This document shows, in pieces, positions 41,328-51,705 of a DNA stretch of 64,000 nucleotides (the first letter of the stretch is position 1; every line of letters starts with the position of its first letter). Origin of the DNA: Branchipolynoe longqiensis (lineage: Eukaryota; Annelida; Polychaeta; Phyllodocida; Polynoidae); assembly GCA_030323885.1 (NCBI GenBank), contig CM059187.1, positions 86,008,614 through 86,072,613 of the forward strand, written 5' to 3'. The notes under the pieces are model-generated. The model did no database searches, was not told the origin of the DNA, and saw only the letters and a program-made list of their open reading frames with translations. Position numbers and translations under genes: made by a program.

Positions 41328-43300
41328 CTATTTATACATATTTACACATTCACTTATCATCTTTGGGCCCCCCCCCCCCCCCGATGGTGACATCGGGGCT
41401 GACGAGGGAAAGAGGTCTAAATTAGAGACCCCTAACACACCGGAGATCCCCGCCAGCCCCAACAAGTTCAAGAGTCCATCAGACGTTTGGCTAGGCGAGC
41501 CTGTTGACGTTCCAGTTGACGCTGCTGTCGGAGTGGAACTGCCACTGGCAACCAGAGTTGATGCCCAGAGCACACTCACACTGCTGGCAGCAGGTTGCCA
41601 GTGAGACAGTGCTGGAAGAGGCATGGTGTGAAGAGCCATACCAAGTGGCCAAAGTTGAGGCTGAGGTGCAGGCGCCACAGACGGAGGTGGCACCAGCTCA
41701 GGCAGAGGCAGCACTAGCTGATGGAGCAAAAGCACAGGTTGCACAGGCTGCAGCTGGGGCTGTGGCTGGGGCTGCGGCTGCGGCTGCAGCTGTGGCTGTG
41801 GCTGCGGTGGATGCTGCACCACATACTGCAGCAGCTGCAGCATATACTGCTGCACATAGTCCTGGCTTTGTGATGCCCATGGTGATGCCGGTGGTGGCTG
41901 GTGGGTCCACTGCTTGGGGTGGGGCTGGTACAGCTCACTTTGAGAAGGACCCGCAGAAGGCGCACAAACCCAGGAGCCGCTGCAGCCACAGGCACCACTG
42001 CAGCCACAGGAGCCGCTGCAGCCAGAGCAGCCAGAGGAACCACGGGTGCCTCAGGTCCACAATCGTCCTCAAACCCCTGTGACAGAATTGGGTTGATCAC
42101 TGCCTGGGTATTCCTGAAGCGTGCCCAGGGCATCATCATCAGAGAGACCTGCACATAGTTTGAGACTGTGGCACGCTCTGTAAGGGTGGAGGCGGCTGCA
42201 GGTCCTTCAGCAGCTCTCCAGACTCATCGAACCGCTTCTGGATGGCTGCCAGCAGGTTGACGTTGTCTGGGGCTGTCCGCTTCCCCTTTCCCCATTCTCG
42301 GACTGCAGCGGGGGGTCTGGTCTGGATATCAGCACAGACATTCTCAGCAGTGTCGAGATCCCCCTGCGCAGTGTCTATGGCAGCCAGCACCTGCAAGATA
42401 AAATCATAAAATAAGAATAAGTAACATGAATGCAAATCGATGTTTCCACAAATGAGGTCAAGAACAACAAAAATTTAAAATAAAGAACAACAAAAAATAT
42501 ATCATGTAAAATGATTAAATTGATTTCTCCAGATTAATAATGTAAATAAAATAGATCGCTTTGTCGACTTGTCCAGAATAATATGGGTTTTGCCAGAATG
42601 CTAAAACCCAGACTGCCCAGAAGGATAAAAGATTTTGTACTTACAGTTTTGCAGGGCTCAGGCCGGTGCCTGACGACTGACCGCAGGAAACTGAACTTCT
42701 GCATTATCCAGAGCGCCCTCTCAGTCAGTTTGAGGGCTCCATCGCTGCTCTTCTTTTTGTGAAGCCTCGTGTTTGTGCCCCTCAGCGACTTGAATCACCC
42801 CTGCAGATGCACAGATGTCTTCCCATCTGGTTTGCCTGATCCTCCCACATATTGCCCTTCTTGACAAACTGCCTGTAGTCAGTCATTTTCATGTTCCATA
42901 TGACTGGGTTCTCCTGGAGGAAATCTAGCATGCTATCCTCCTCGGCTAGCAACAGAGAACAATCACTTTTTTCCCTCTCTTCTTCTTGGCCGAGGCTGAG
43001 TTGGAGGCGGAGGTGGTGGAGGCAACGGATGATGCTCGCCACCTCCCATGGGAAGCAGGAGATGGAGAGCTGGAGTGGCTCTGCGTCTGCATATGCGTCT
43101 CAAACTCAAACTCCATCTCCATCTCTTCAGGCTGACTAGATGGAGAGTGGTGTGATGGAGAGTTGTGATGAATCCGGCGATGGTGATGGTGATGGTGATG
43201 CTGACAGAATCTGCTTCTTCCTGTGTCTCACATGCCCTAGTCCTGTAGTCATAGCAGCCTTGCAGGCATCTGAAGCTGTGATGTTCTTCTTGGCAGCCAT
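41328..43300 (-). pseudogene. decayed MADF (Adf-1/Myb-like) DNA-binding protein gene
   Basis: Start at 43300 in a good context (CTACCATGG), giving MAAKKNITASDACKAAM. An acidic/Ser-rich stretch and a KKKR basic patch follow. The MADF-like domain lies near 42965-42690: AEEDSMLDFLQENPVIW, then DYRQFVKKGNMWEDQANQM, then after a frame change FKSLRGTNTRLHKKK and TERALWIMQKFSFLRSV. A GT-AG intron (42644-42391; GTAAGTAC donor, TTATCTTGCAG acceptor) joins in phase 0 to LAAIDTAQGDLDTAENVCAD. A C-terminal block (TERATVSNYVQVSLMMMPW) and a Pro/Gln-rich tail end at 41328. At least four frameshifts and an in-frame TGA before FKSLR make it inactive. MADF domains bind DNA; some PIF elements encode one beside the transposase. 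Capture of a host gene is the alternative. Confidence 0.72.
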
Positions 43301-43783
43301 GGTAGCAGTGTGTGGAGAAAGCCAAAACTCCAGGGTATTTATACCCATAGGCGACCGATCGCGTGACCAAGGTGTGACCAGGGCATGGCCTAAATGTGAT
43401 TTGCACACGTTACACATAAGTTTTGAATAAGCTATGCACATGCTACTCATACGTCGACACGCTAGGCTTACGTTGACCATATGTAGTTGTGCGTTACTCA
43501 TATGCTGAAACTGTCTCCTCCAACCGTCACTACATATCCCAGCACGCCGAGTATACTTCACTATACATTTTGTATATGTCCCTATATGCCACGCATATGC
43601 TAGCCATACGCCAGCCATATGCCAGCCATACGCCAGCCATACGCTCTGTGTATGCTTCATACATTGCGGGGACCGCCCACAGTGCCAAAAGCTTGGTGAA
43701 TGCCGACCTATTTCAATTTGATTTTTATTTCAAAACGTTACGCATGTGCTAATGCCATACGTCGTAGTCTGACAGGACCTTTA

Positions 43784-44725
43784 CTCAACAATCCCCCCCC
43801 CATACAGCCTCCCGTGCCAACCCATTATCACACCCCACACGGTTGGGTTTTTGGGGGGTCTAATTCCCCCCAGTCTCATGCATAGTGTGTTGTTAGGCTC
43901 TTATATATCGCCTAGTGGAATTGTGTGAATATGTCATCACATTATTATCATATCACATTGGCCTGCGGAAATGTGACCGGCATGTGCCTGCAATGCATCT
44001 GCTTGCAATAAAGTGCCATGCCTATGCATATATAAGTAAGTAGCCATGGGGGTCCTAATTCCTAGCCAACTAATGCGGTAATAAGCCCATATGAACATGT
44101 ACACGCCCCATGCATCCATATATATATATATATATATCTCCAAAACTGGGCACCACATATTTGGTCTCCAGGTTACGATGCTGATAATTAAGTCTTTTTT
44201 TTATTGATAACAAGTCAAATAATTATTGTAGCCTCTGTCTATTATGTATGTTAGCAGTTTTACATGTATTGAATTTATCCCACAAAAGATATCAAAATTA
44301 TAATTGTATGATTTTGCACTAGAGGTAAAATGTGAAAATTTACACATTGACACCATACATGTAGCCAAACCTTTTTTCAACTTATTTTTCAACTTTTTTA
44401 TTGTAAGTCATAACCATGTCTGCTTAATAGTAATCAATGAAATCTTGTTTGACTATGTTGTATATGTTAAAGTGAGGCTCTGGGTGTGTCTTTGATTGTC
44501 ATGTTACACGTGTGATATTAATGTATTGCTCAATTTGTATAAGATCTAATTCAAAACATGAAATTCAATTTTTTCAACTCTGACATATGCACAACATGCA
44601 AACCTTCATAGAACATTGGATTAGGCTATTATTTGAAAGGATTTTTTATATTATTTTGAAGGTTTTTACTTTTGGTTTCCATGTCACACCTTTGTGACCA
44701 GTTTTAGAGAATGACCCATATATAT

Positions 44726-44757
<32 letters not shown>

Positions 44758-44790
44758 GTGTGTATATGCATATATAGGCGAAGGGAAATG
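43784..44790. other. unassigned, with TA tracts
   Basis: C-run at 43793-43801, TA tracts at about 44119-44136 and 44720-44757. AT-rich DNA without frames or repeat partners. Confidence 0.45.
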
Positions 44791-45032
44791 AGTATTCTTG
44801 CCTGGAAATAGGTGTTTAATTTTTATTCGGACCGAGTGTCCAGCGGCCCGCCGCCTGCCGAATATATATAGGCGTCATGGAGGGCTGGGTTATTACCAGA
44901 CGAGCGATCCCTTCATCTGTATGTATACGCTCAGCCACACTGCTCACCCGCACCGGCATACCCAAGTAGGGGAGTTCTGTGTGGGGGTGTGGGGTGGGGG
45001 TGGGGGTGGGGTGGGTGTAGCCACATATAGGC
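44791..45032. other. unassigned with GGTGGG tract
   Basis: GTGGGGGTGTGGGG words at 44980-45018. No gene. Confidence 0.4.
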
Positions 45033-45418
45033 GTCCCTCCCGAGATGGCAGGGAGCGCGGGTCTCCCGTGTTGAAGGTCGGGAGTTCAATTCCTTACAAT
45101 GACTTACAAAATTGGTACGTTTCACTTCCGAGCCAGGTGCGAGGCAATATTAGGATAGGGCAAGGACTGACTGGCTCGGTGTCAGAACAATGTGACTGAG
45201 TCGGATATCGGGTAATGGTACTGGTGGCCTGGTCTCCCAGTCGGCGGGCACTATAAAGTTACTATGAGTGCGCATTGTCACAAGTCGGTACCTGTCGTGA
45301 TATGTTTGTTTGTTTGTTGTTGTTTTACGTCCTAGCAACATCTAAGGTCATATCAGGACGGGTCGTGATATGAATGGCATTAGATGACGGCAGGACGTAA
45401 ACTCTCCAACCAACCAAC
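45033..45418 (+). repeat. SINE-1, full-length, with a nested SINE tail
   Basis: tRNA-like head (GAGATGGCAGGGAGCGCGGG, box-B-like CGGGAGTTCAATTCC), the core GGCAATATTAGGATAGGGC and the body through GTCACAAGTCGGTACCTGTC. At about 45302-45365 an inverse SINE-1 tail (TTTTACGTCCTAGCAACATC then TAAGGTCATATCAGGACG) is inserted. The original tail then resumes (GACGGCAGGACGTAAACTCT). Confidence 0.8.
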
Positions 45419-45449
45419 AGCACCGCCATACATAAGTGTCGTACGGAAG

Positions 45450-45900
45450 TTATGTGTGTGGGTGTGGGTGTGGGTGTGGGTGTGGTGTGGGTGTGGGTGT
45501 GGGGGTGTGGGTGGTGTGGGGGTGGGTGAGGGGGGAGGGGGGTATGTGGGTGTGGGTGGGTGTGGTGCGGGGTGCGGGCGTGGGTGTGGGTGTGGGTGGG
45601 TGTGGGGGTGGTGTGTTGTGGGGTGTGGGTGTGGGTGTGGGTATGGGGTGTGGGTGTGGGGATGTGGGTGTTGGTGAGGGGGGGTGTCGGTGGGTGTGCA
45701 TGGGTGTGGGTGCGGGTGAGGGTGCGGGTGTCGGTGTGGTGTCAGTGTGGGTATGGGTATGGGGTGTGTGTGGGGATGTGGGTGTGGGTGAGGAGGAAGG
45801 GGGTGTCTGTGGGTGTGGGTGGGTGTGGGTGCGGGTGAGGGTGCGGGTGTGGGTGTTTATGTGGTGTGGGTGTGGGTGTGGGTGGAGGTGGGAGGGGGGA
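45450..45900. repeat. GGGTGT array
   Basis: About 0.45 kb of GTGGGTGTGGGTGT words with GGTGAGGGTGCGGGTG variants; long Gly/Val/Cys frames are artefacts. Confidence 0.9.
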
Positions 45901-45929
45901 GGTATGGCCACATGTAGGCAGGCCTAACT

Positions 45930-46014
45930 CTCACACTGGGGCCCATACACACCCCCACGGTTGTGTATGGGCGCCATACACAACCGTGGGGATGTCTATG
46001 GCGCCCAGTGTGAG
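45930..46014. repeat. 85-bp imperfect palindrome
   Basis: CTCACACTGGGGCCCATACA at the left faces the inverse TATGGCGCCCAGTGTGAG at the right. The inner stem CCCCCACGGTTGTGTATGG faces CCATACACAACCGTGGGG around a GCG turn at about 45971. It stands where the GT array ends. Confidence 0.85.
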
Positions 46015-46045
46015 GCTGCATTGACCATACGTAGTCTGAGGGTGT

Positions 46046-46325
46046 GTGGGTGTCATATTCTCTTTTTCTCTCTTCTTTTGTTTTTGGAGTGATAATATTT
46101 CTGCTAGCACAGATACACATTCTCATGTCTTGTGTCTTTGTGAATCCTACCTCTCTACCTCCACCCCCCCCCCCACTACAGGCTCCCCCCCATGTCCCCC
46201 ATCCCCCCTCAACCCCCTCAACCCCCTCAACCCTCACCCCCCCCCCCCCAGTTCCACTGTGCTGCCGTATTATAAGGTTGGTGAGAAGATGGACGTCTGT
46301 TGATGTAATAGTGGTGGATGGATGC
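46046..46325 (+). repeat. inverted dispersed repeat, copy 1
   Basis: Shares TTTTGTTTTTGGAGTGATAA, TATTTCTGCTAGCACAGATA, TTGTGAATCCTACCTC, TAAGGTTGGTGAGAAGATGG and GGTGGATGGATG with the reverse complement of 48150-48375. Between the shared blocks is a C-rich stretch that differs in length. Not a recognised gene. Confidence 0.75.
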
Positions 46326-46902
46326 ATGGAGACTATATACATGGTGCAGACACAATAACGTTCGGCCGCCGTCCCTCGCACGTCCCCCGTGCCTCAATAA
46401 CACTCGCCACAATTTCACTTTCAACGTGTGTTGAGTGCGGGAGGGCGGAGGGGGCTGGGGGAGGAGGAGGAGCGGGGGAGTGGGAGTAGGAGGAGGGGGA
46501 GGGGTGGCAGTGGGTCGTGAGGTGTAGCTAACATACAGACAAGACACAAGTGCAAAATCGCAGCACAATTCTATCAGGCCACGTCTCTCTTTGATGCCTC
46601 GGTGAGGGATTTCTCTCCACTTCTCCCAATCACCGCTATCCTATCCTTGCCCGCCCCCCACCCTAATCCCCCCCCCCTCCCCCAGACACACACCCTGCTG
46701 CACGTAGCCTCCTCGTCCCGGCCCACCGCTCCCCGCCTCCCCCCGCACCCCCCGGCCGTCTTTGACAGCTTCTCTCACCGGCAAGTGCTCGGCCGCCTGC
46801 GCGTACTGTTGGCGCCGCAGAGGCGCGTCGAGCGCCAATGAAAGCGTCCGCTATGTGCGTCAGGAGCATGCGCACCACCAGTGCCATGTCAGTGTATATA
46901 TA
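46326..46902. other. unassigned, G/C tracts
   Basis: GGGGGAGGAGG words at 46440-46505 and a CpG-rich part at 46730-46850. The 30 bp TCACCGCTATCCTATCCTTG... near 46632 recur at 48817. No exon supported. Confidence 0.4.
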
Positions 46903-47080
46903 CAGTAAACCCTCTCTAAATCGACCGACCTTGGGACCGAGTTTAAGCGGTCCATTTAGGGAGGTGGTCGGTTTAGGGAGTTAGAAAATGGTGGCAATGG
47001 TATTGTTGGGACCCAAATTAAGCAATCGATATAGGGGTGTGGTAGATCTGTGGAGGTGGTCGGTTAGAGAGGTTTTACTG
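46903..47080. mobile_element. pogo/Tigger-type MITE, 178 bp
   Basis: CAGTAAACCCTCTCTAAATC to the inverse GTTAGAGAGGTTTTACTG; TA precedes the left end but the right TA is lost. Internal blocks match the 16014 copy in opposite orientation (GGGACCCAAATTAAGCAATC, GATCTGTGGAGGTGGTCGG). Confidence 0.82.
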
Positions 47081-47081
47081 A

Positions 47082-47113
<32 letters not shown>

Positions 47114-47660
47114 GCAATTAATGCCCGGGTTCACCGGGAGTGGCTCTGTTTCTGGCTTACTGGAGATGCCCATTACCTCCACTGTGTGGCCGCCTGTGTG
47201 TGCATATAATCCAACTCCAGGTCAATGGTTGCTCTGTGGGTGAGTTTTATTTTCCTTGAGCGAAGTTTGTGTGGGGTGAGGAAGTCAGGGAAATGTCAAG
47301 ATCACAAGCATTTTCTTCCAATTTCACAAGTTTCAAAATATGTAGATACAATAGTCAATTTATTGGGTGATGGTAGTTATTTGAAATACATTTGTTTAAT
47401 TTTGGTTATCAGTGTCATGGTTGCCATTATTATTTTCAGTGTCATGGTATCCATTATGAGTGGACAATTGCACTGAAAGCTTCAGTTATGAATTGTAAAA
47501 TGATTGATTTCAGAGTGTGTAATTTGTTTAATATATTGGTGAAATTGAGCTGGTGAATTGCTCAGTAGTGGGGAGTGAGGGGTGCACATCCACTGTGCCG
47601 GGTTACCTGCGCAGGAAGGTATGGAGAGAGCTGCAATCTACATCCACGTCAATACCCACA
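47081..47660. other. TA tract then unassigned
   Basis: TA microsatellite at 47085-47113; a frame at 47225-47476 has one hydrophobic stretch but no recognised domain. Confidence 0.4.
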
Positions 47661-48150
47661 CACCCACACACCCTCACACCCAAACACCGACACACCCACA
47701 CGTCCACACGTCCACACTCACACACACACTCACACGCCCACACACGCACACACCCACACACCCAAACACCCACACACCCAAACACCCACATGCCCACACT
47801 CACACACACACTCACACGCCCAGACACACGCGCACCCACCCACACACCCACACACCAACACACCCACACACCCACACACGCACACACCCTCACACCCAAA
47901 CACCCACACACACACACCCACACACACACACACACACACCCACATACCCACACACCCATACAGCCACATGCCCACTCACCTAAACACACACACGCACGCA
48001 CACCCACCCACACACCCTAAAACCCATACAGCCACACGCCCACACGCCCACACACCCACACACCAACACATACACACACCCACACACCCACACACACCCA
48101 CACACATCCACACATCCACACACACATACCCACATACCCACACACCCACA
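47661..48150. repeat. CACACCCA array
   Basis: About 0.5 kb of ACACCCACAC words with CCCAAACACC variants. Strand-opposite to the GGGTGT array at 45.45-45.90 kb. Frames are artefacts. Confidence 0.92.
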
Positions 48151-48375
48151 CATCCATCCACCACTATTAAATCAACAGACATCCATCTTCTCACCAACCT
48201 TACAATACGTCAGCACGGTGGAACTGGGGGGGCTGAGTGGGGGGGGAGCCTGTAGGGTGGGGGCTGGAGGTAGGGAGGTAGGATTCGCAAAGACACGAGA
48301 CATGAGGATGTGTGTCTGTGCTAGCAGAAATATTATCACTCCAAAAACAAAAGAAAAGAGAGAAAGAGAAACCGA
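48150..48375 (-). repeat. inverted dispersed repeat, copy 2
   Basis: CATCCATCCACCACTATTAA, CATCCATCTTCTCACCAACC, GGTAGGATTCGCAAAGACAC and TATTATCACTCCAAAAACAA: reverse complement of 46046-46325, with a G-rich middle. Confidence 0.75.
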
Positions 48376-48539
48376 AGCAGTTCTCCAGATATTTCCCCGC
48401 CTGCGTGATGACAACAGAAACAAGAAGATGTGATTGCATTTGAAGAAGTTATCACGGACAGCGTTGGCTCCAAGCCCGAGACAAAGTCTCAATTCCGGCT
48501 ACTACTCACATCTCACATCTCTGACGCCGCCTCGCTTAA

Positions 48540-49578
48540 AGCTGCATAGTCCGATGAAGCATCGCATGTTCAAAGCCAAAACACTTATCGAGAGTTGATT
48601 CTACATATCTAACTTATAGTCAGGGGGCCAACTCACATAGGTGTGAAAGTGCGTACTAATGCAATTTTATTGCTGATTGTGCCAGGTAGGGTTATTGGTA
48701 GTGAGGATCAAGAGGGTGCCACTCTGGCACCCTTGAGCAATTTTTTTTATAAGTCATTTTTCATATGACGTCATATTGGATCAAACTGGCATTTTTTGCG
48801 GCATTAGGGGGTAGTCACCGCTATCCTATCCTTGCCCGCCCCCCCCTCAGTTCTAACTTAGCACTACATATAGTATACCAGAAGAAAGGATATTGAAGTA
48901 CCGTTCTCATGGTGTAAAAATTATCATTGTAGAGCAAATATACATGCCACAGTATACATTCACAAGCAATTGTCATCGACAACTCAAACTGAAAAATATT
49001 GCGAAATACTCATTTCAGTGTGATATTTTTGCTATTAAAATAATAATAAATGTAGTAGTTGTACCTCAAATATGTATCAAATTGGAATAAGCAAGTCCCA
49101 ATCCTATTTATACATTTAATGAAAACAATATTAAACAAAGCAATTGATGGATACATAAGTAAACCAAACTAAATGCGGAATAAGATCTGACATATGCAGA
49201 GATACACTTTTCACAAGATGAATTTGAAATGTGTCAAATGGCTTTTAACTACATTGTAGTATTTCTTTGGAAAATAGTACATACACCAATATAACAAACA
49301 GACATTAGATACTGATGCACTTATTAAACATGTGTTGCGACGTAGAAGGGAATACTGAGGCAATTTACTCGAAGCTGTTATTACTGAAGCCTATAGTGTC
49401 AGAGTTTTTGGGAATGTTTTCTAAAACAAATTTTATTTGTTTCCACTTCGAATATTTCAAAAGTTAGTCATTTAAAATAAAAGTTATTTCAAACTAAAGT
49501 AATGTCGATTACAACAACCAATCTAATGTATTTATCTCAGAAAATGGCAGAAACTCAAAACCATCGGACTATGCAACT
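48540..49578. mobile_element. TTAA-flanked MITE, split by a TTA-flanked insertion
   Basis: TTAA at 48536-48539 and 49579-49582. AGCTGCATAGTCCGATGAAG to the inverse ACCATCGGACTATGCAACT. The MITE is about 350 bp; 48617-49304 is inserted at its palindromic ACTTAGATA site. Confidence 0.85.
48617..49304. mobile_element. 688-bp insertion flanked by TTA, no clear TIR
   Basis: The host MITE reads CATATCTAACTTA before and TTAGATACTGATGC after, so the junctions and a TTA duplication are clear from the sister copies. The insert starts TAGTCAGGGGGCCAACTCAC and ends ATATAACAAACAGACA; these do not pair convincingly. It includes a small hairpin (AGGGTGCCACTCTGGCACCC near 48713). No coding sequence. Confidence 0.7.
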
Positions 49579-49582
49579 TTAA

Positions 49583-50109
49583 GGCTTATATCAAACACTA
49601 ATGTAATCATTGAATTCACGTCATGACACGCAACATTTAAAGAGGGGATGGTGTATATATGGAAATTACTCATTTGATGTTTAAATAATACCATTCATAG
49701 ACAGATTAATGAAGTCTTGAAATCAAAGTCGCACAGATCTTTGTTTGTGCGTGTGCCTTTTTAAATACCAGCTTGGAATTATAAAATACAAAGGGCATTC
49801 CCCAGGTCGTCTTTGTTATCTCAGTGGGAGTCTGAGGCGAGATGAAAGTCGTCTGCCAAATTAATAATTAGTGTGTCTTATAAACATAACATTATAAGGA
49901 CTTGTAGGTTGGGAATGTTGGGAAATATCGATTTTGGAGACGTCTTGCCTAAATTAAAGTGTGTTTTTGTAGTAAGCAGGCTGGGATTAATATGAGAATG
50001 TGTTGCTTTGTTTTCGTTAGAACTTGTCCCTGCCATTAGGAAACTGGTGAGTCCTGTACTGTGCAGAGCCATCAGCCATGCCACTGCAGACTTGACATGA
50101 GTCATTCCT
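49583..50109. other. unassigned
   Basis: No supported frame, repeat or RNA. Confidence 0.4.
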
Positions 50110-50112
50110 TTA

Positions 50113-50715
50113 TGGTGCTGTCACATTACGACATTTCTCTCCGATGTGCGTCGACGTGTGTCACTTTTTGGCGAAACATCGAGACACATCGGGAAGCGTT
50201 ACCCGCACGTTAGGCACCCGTCGGTACACGTCGGTACACTTTGATTGACAGCGATGGTCATCGAGCAACGCCGGCGCGCATCGTGGCGCGTCGAAAGTTT
50301 TGTGCATGCACAAAACTTTCGACGACCAACAACGCGCGTCAACGTGTGGGTGCGGACGTTATTGGGACATTATGGGGACGTTAGGAGGACTTCGAGATAC
50401 GGTAAACACGCTGGAAGATCGTTATGCGAATGGTAAGCACATGCTGCATGCGCGTGAGGCTCGTTTCGCCAAACTGTTGCTTTGTTTATTGTTGTCTTAC
50501 ATCCTAGCAACATCTAAGGTCATAACAGGATGGTGAGCCAAACTTTTTCTTTTTTCTTACGCGTCGATATACGTTACCACAACGTCGGCCGCACACTACC
50601 AACATGTTGCGCTGACGTCAAACTTTTTCCCACCACGCCAAAAAGTTTGACGTTTCTCCACTTTTTTGTGCATTGCCGGCGTGCCGGCGAGAAGCGTCAT
50701 AATGTGACAGCACCA
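50113..50715. mobile_element. TTA-flanked TIR element, subfamily 1, with captured SINE tail
   Basis: 603 bp, TTA at 50110-50112 and 50716-50718. The ends are TGGTGCTGTCACATTACGAC and the inverse TCATAATGTGACAGCACCA. The centre holds the complete family palindrome at 50295-50321 (half site GAAAGTTTTGTGCATG). A SINE-1 tail piece (CATCCTAGCAACATCTAAGG) lies at about 50490-50532. Confidence 0.88.
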
Positions 50716-50718
50716 TTA

Positions 50719-51205
50719 ATGTTGTCTACATATGCAAATAAAAAGTCATACCGCACTTACCACATGCGACATGTGCATAGCTTGATAAGTGAATGAATAT
50801 CTCAAGGGCAGTGTAATGAGAGATGAATTATTAGTTCCTTCCATAATAAATAGGAACAGAACATAAGAAAAGAGACAAGTCAGATTTGTATGGACCGAGC
50901 CTATAACTCTGCCTGGCCCTTTAGACCTACCGTTAATTTTATTGAACTAAATCGTTGGCGAAATGGGCCGTTAGTAGGGGGTTGAGGCGTCGCCTGGAGG
51001 GAAGGAGGGGAATTAGGGGAGCTGCTTGGAAGCAGGCCTCCCGGTCTCTAGGCCGCACCCCAGCCTCCAGTAACCCCAGTAGAAAGGAGCATATCAAAAG
51101 GAAAGGTTACAGGAGCAGTCGTAATAATAACAATAGAAAACAGGAGAATTACATACATAGTAATATTTGCATAAGTACTTTATATCTCACATTATGTGTA
51201 TATAG
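50719..51205. other. unassigned, with one unit of the downstream minisatellite
   Basis: ATAGCTTGATAAGTGAATGA and TATCTCAAGGGCAGTGTAAT (50775-50825) match the 95-bp repeat that starts at 51206. The sequence between is unassigned. Confidence 0.45.
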
Positions 51206-51705
51206 ATTAATATGATATAAATATACACATGTGAGTGGCTTGATAAGTGATGAATATTTCAAGGGCAGTATAATGAGAGCTGTATTATGTATATATATAT
51301 AGGTTAATATGATATAAATATACACATGTGAATGGCTTGATAAGTGAAGAATATCTCAGGGGCAGTGGAATGAGAGCTGTATTATGTATATATAGATTAA
51401 TATGATATAAATATATACATGTGAATGACTTGATAACTAAGTGGTCAATGGGTCAAGGCTAATGCAATGAGAGCTTTTTTGTATATATAGATTAATATTA
51501 TATAAATATATACTATCTTCATAACTAAGTGATGAATCGCTCAAGAGTGATGCAATAAGAGCTTTAGTGTGTATATATACATTAATAATATAGAAATACA
51601 TACATATATGTCTAGCTTGATAACTAAGTGGTCAATGGTTCAAGAATGACGCAATGAGAGCATTGTTGTACACATAGATTAATACTATATAAATATAACT
51701 AGCCT
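51206..51705. repeat. 95-bp minisatellite
   Basis: Five to six degenerate units beginning GATTAATATGATATAAATAT (starts near 51206, 51302, 51395, 51490, 51583 and 51676). Each unit also contains CTTGATAAGT.ATGAAT and AATGAGAGCT. Confidence 0.8.

Larger units (their letters stand above)
39531..43780. mobile_element. 4.25-kb PIF/Harbinger-like element carrying a MADF gene
   Basis: The ends are AGGGCCTGTCACACTACGAT and the inverse GTCGTAGTCTGACAGGACCT, the subfamily-1 TIR. TAA (39528-39530) and TTA (43781-43783) flank it, within the TWA preference of PIF/Harbinger. The terminal arms hold ACGTTAG/ACGTATG words. The left arm has GTGCATGCTCAAAATT near 39700, a diverged family palindrome. Inside are a LINE-1 derivative (40019-40538), a GA array (40818-41085) and the MADF pseudogene. 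No DDE transposase frame was found, so the element could not have moved on its own. Confidence 0.75.

Noticed and set aside
41504..42082. Ala-rich plus-strand frame
   Set aside because: Antisense of the Pro/Gln-rich tail of the MADF pseudogene.
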